64,000 nucleotides of DNA, taken from assembly GCF_051014685.1 (NCBI RefSeq), contig NW_027478774.1, positions 248,001 to 312,000 on the forward strand, given 5' to 3'. Within the stretch, counting starts at the first letter, position 1. The number at the start of each line of letters is the position of its first letter. A program made the position numbers and the translations under genes. The notes beneath the pieces were generated by a model. The model searched no databases. It saw only the letters and a program-made list of their open reading frames with translations, and was not told the DNA's origin. Source of the stretch: Ptiloglossa arizonensis. Taxonomy: Eukaryota > Arthropoda > Insecta > Hymenoptera > Colletidae. Below are positions 61,655-64,000 of the stretch, piece by piece.

Positions 61655-64000
61655 CTTGATAAACTCAAAATTTTCGCAGTTCTGATGCTCGAAACGAGTA
61701 ACTAGAACGGCCTAGGGGAATAGTACGCACACCGTTGTAATCGGGCGAGTTTCTACTTTCAGACGCAACAGAAATTTTGCGGATTGGTCAATCCGTTCGC
61801 GAGATATGGCAGTTTGGAGGTAAGAAACGCTTGATAAACTCAAAATTTTCGCATTTCTGATGCTCGAAACGAGTAACTAGAACGGCATAGGGGAAAAGTA
61901 CGCATACCGTTGTAATCGGGCGAGTTTCTACTTGCACCTGCAACAGAAATTTTGCGGATTGGTCGATCCGTTCGCGAGATATGGCAGTTTGGAAGTAAGA
62001 AACGCTTGAGAAACTCAAAATTTTCGCAGTTCTGATGCTCGAAACGAATAACTAGAACGGCCTAGGGGAAAAGTGCGCATACCGTTGTAATAGGGCGAGT
62101 TTCTACTTTCAGATGCAACAGAAATTTTGCGGATTGATCAATCCGTTCGCGAGATATGGCAGTTTGGATATAAGAAACGCTTGAGAAACTCAAAATTTGC
62201 GCAGTTCTGATGCTCGGAACGAAATAACTAGAACTGCCTAGGGGAATAGTACCCACACCGTTTTAATCGGGCGAGTTTCTACTTTCAGATGCAACAGAAA
62301 TTTTGCGGATTGGTCAATCCGTTCGCGAGATATGGCAGTTTGGAGGTAAGAAACGCTTGAGAAACTCAAAATTTGCGCAGTTCTGATGCTCGAAACGAAT
62401 AACTAGAACGGCCTAGGGGAAAAGTACGCATACCGTTGTAATCGGGCGAGATTCTACTTGCACATGCAACTGAAATTTTGCGGATTGGTCGATCCGTTCG
62501 CGAGATATGGCAGTTTGGAAGTAAGAAACGCTTGAGAAACTCAAAATTTTCGCAGTTCTGATGCTCGAAACGAATAACTAGAACGGCCTAGGGGAAAAGT
62601 ACGCATACCGTTGTAATCGGGCGAGTTTCTACTTGCACATGCAACAGAAATTTTGCGGATTGATCAATCCGTTCGCGAGATATGGCAGTTTGGATGTAAG
62701 AAACGCTTGAGAAACTCAAAATTTGCGCAGTTCTGATGCTCGGAACGAAATAACTAGAACGGCCTAGGGGAAAAGTACGCATACCGTTGTAATCGGGCGA
62801 GATTCTACTTGCACATGCAACAGAAATTTTGCGGATTGATCAATCCGTTCGCGAGATATGGCAGTTTGGAAATAAGAAACGCTTGATAAACTCAAAATTT
62901 TCGCAGTTCTGATGCTAGAAACGAGTAACTAGAACGGCATAGGGGAAAAGTACGCATACCGTTGTAATCGGGCGAGTTTCTACTTTCAGATGCAACAGAA
63001 ATTTTGCGGATTGGTCAATCCGTTCGCGAGATATGGCAGTTTGGAGGTAAGAAACGCTTGAGAAACCCAAAATTTTCGCAGTTCTGATGCTCGAAACGAG
63101 TAACTAGAACGGCCTAGGGGAATAGTGCGCACACCGTTGTAATCGGGCGAGTTTCTACTTTCAGACGCAACAGAAATTTTGCGGATTGGTCAATCCGTTC
63201 GCGAGATATGGCAGTTTGGAGGTAAGAAACGCTTGATAAACTCAAAATTTTCGCAGTTCTGATGCTCGACACGAATAACTAGAACGGCCTAGGGGAAAAG
63301 TGCGCATACCGTTGTAATCGGGCGAGCTTCTACTTTCAGATGCATCAGAAATTTTGCGGATTGATCAATCCGTTCGCGAGATATGGTAGTTTGGAAATAA
63401 GAAACGCTTGAGAAACTTAAAATTTTCGCAGTTCTGATGCTCGAAACGAATAACTAGAACCGCCTAGGGGAAAAGTGCGCATACCGTTGTAATCGGGCGA
63501 GTTTCTACTTTCAGATGCCACAGAAATTTTGCGGATTGATCAATCCGTTCGCGAGATATGGCAGTTTGGAAATAAGAAACGCTTGATAAACTCAAAATTT
63601 TCGCAGTTCTGATGCTCGACACGAATAACTAGAACGGCCTAGGGGAAAAGTGCGCATACCGTTGTAATCGGGCGAGCTTCTACTTTCAGATGCATCAGAA
63701 ATTTTGCGGATTGATCAATCCGTTCGCGAGATATGGCAGTTTGGAGGTAAGAAACGCTTGAGAAACTCAAAATTTTCGCAGTTCTGATGCTCGAAACGAA
63801 TAACTAGAACGGCCTAGGGGAAAAGTACGCATACCGTTGTAATCGGGCGAGTTTCTACTTGCACATGCAACTGAAATTTTGCGGATTGGTCGATCCGTTC
63901 GCGAGATATGGCAGTTTGGAGGTAAGAAACGCTTGAGAAACTCAAAATTTTCGCAGTTCTGATGCGCGGAACGAAATAACTAGAACGGCCTAGGGGAATA
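61655..64000. repeat. Third, shortened HOR copy running off the window
   Basis: About 61655-63573 follows 57449-59368 at 4205 bp, with about two differences (62175 and 62904). The match resumes at about 63737 to the end. The left junction skips one monomer relative to the preceding copy, whose offset was 4380 bp. The array clearly continues beyond the window. Confidence 0.87.
63574..63736. repeat. Monomer-length replacement patch (copy of 63224-63386)
   Basis: In the second HOR copy the matching position (about 59369-59531) has ttttcccag, cgagtaac and gcatagg. Here it is replaced by the monomer found 350 bp upstream, with cgacacgaataac, gtgcgc, gagcttctac and atgcatcag. No length change occurs, and flanking matches resume on both sides. 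This is the pattern expected from a short conversion tract. Confidence 0.8.

Larger units (their letters stand above)
1..64000 (+). repeat. 175-bp satellite DNA array, about 365 head-to-tail monomers filling the window
   Basis: The motif ttcgcgagatatggcag recurs every 175 bp from the first base to the last. Tracking its phase gives about 365 complete monomers plus about 111 bp. All monomers face the same way, and no base stretch falls outside the repeat. Monomers differ from each other mostly by substitutions. Length variants are rare: 29 monomers of 176 bp, nine of 174 bp and one of 170 bp by hand count. A monomer near one nucleosome in length, tandem purity and nested higher-order repeats are typical of centromeric or heterochromatic satellites of eukaryotes. 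Centromere identity is inferred and has not been shown. I do not recognise the family. No gene, RNA gene or mobile element could be supported anywhere in the window. Confidence 0.98.
34700..64000. repeat. Zone 4: domain carrying the 176-bp monomer family
   Basis: A monomer with cggaacgaaataac in place of cgaaacgaataac is one base longer. I count 29 copies, the first near 34728 and the last near 63965, and none earlier. A sub-variant gatgcgcggaacg appears from 53628. Counting these against the losses (near 35215, 38443, 43675 and 47530) reproduces the observed register along the whole zone. The first copies sit inside the 14-mer HOR, and later ones were carried by the larger HORs. Confidence 0.9.

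Noticed and set aside
1..64000. CRISPR-like array of repeats with spacers
   Set aside because: The entire 175-bp period is conserved, with no variable spacer between short fixed repeats. Monomers differ by scattered substitutions, as in satellite DNA.
1..64000. Embedded transposon, rRNA/tRNA gene or inverted segment
   Set aside because: The monomer phase can be followed from end to end in one orientation, with only one- and five-base length changes. Nothing is inserted.

Overview
The whole 64 kb window is one uninterrupted tandem array of a satellite DNA with a 175-bp monomer. There are about 365.6 monomers, all head-to-tail in the same orientation. I see no transposon, unique sequence, inversion, rRNA or tRNA gene, CRISPR array or credible protein-coding gene. 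An array this long, with a nucleosome-sized monomer and higher-order repeats (HORs), points to a eukaryotic chromosome, most likely a centromeric or pericentromeric/heterochromatic block. I do not recognise the monomer as a named satellite family and cannot assign a kingdom or species from sequence alone.

The monomer, phased here to start at the motif tcaatccgttcgcgag, is about 44% GC by hand count. On the + strand it has more G (about 45) than C (about 32) and is CpG-rich (about 13 CpG against about 8 expected). Its recurring elements are a 16-bp dyad across the chosen monomer boundary (cggattg-GT/AT-caatccg), an NruI-type tcgcga site, a ttgag-aaa-ctcaa dyad that runs into an aaaatttt tract, an AvrII-type cctagg site, and in a derived subfamily a ttgca-ca-tgcaa dyad.

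Four zones can be separated by diagnostic variants. Zone 1 (1-17279) holds older-looking mosaic duplications at offsets of 2100, 7875, 7525, 9625, 9275 and 1575 bp. Zone 2 (17280 to about 29100) is dominated by gtacgcacaccg, gcatagg and ttgataaactc variants and holds an apparently exact 7-monomer (1225 bp) tandem duplication at 25935-28312. Through zones 1 and 2, about 166 monomers keep 175-bp register with no net length change. Zone 3 (about 29100-35215) holds a cluster of 174-bp monomers and one 170-bp monomer. Zone 4 (about 34700-64000) is marked by 29 copies of a 176-bp monomer (cggaacgaaataac). It has the youngest HORs: 14-mer (2446 bp), 5-mer (875 bp), 22/23/24-mer copies (3853/4029/4204 bp), and a 35-mer of 6131 bp in two tandem copies that differ at only about four positions by eye, followed by a third, shortened copy.

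Many short open frames exist, mostly on the minus strand (about 60-126 codons). They are frames read through about one to two monomers. Because 175 is one more than a multiple of three, the frame shifts at each monomer and none stays open. I call no CDS. The biological interest is the expansion history (nested HORs, local conversion patches, spread of length variants), the conserved dyads and the retained CpG.
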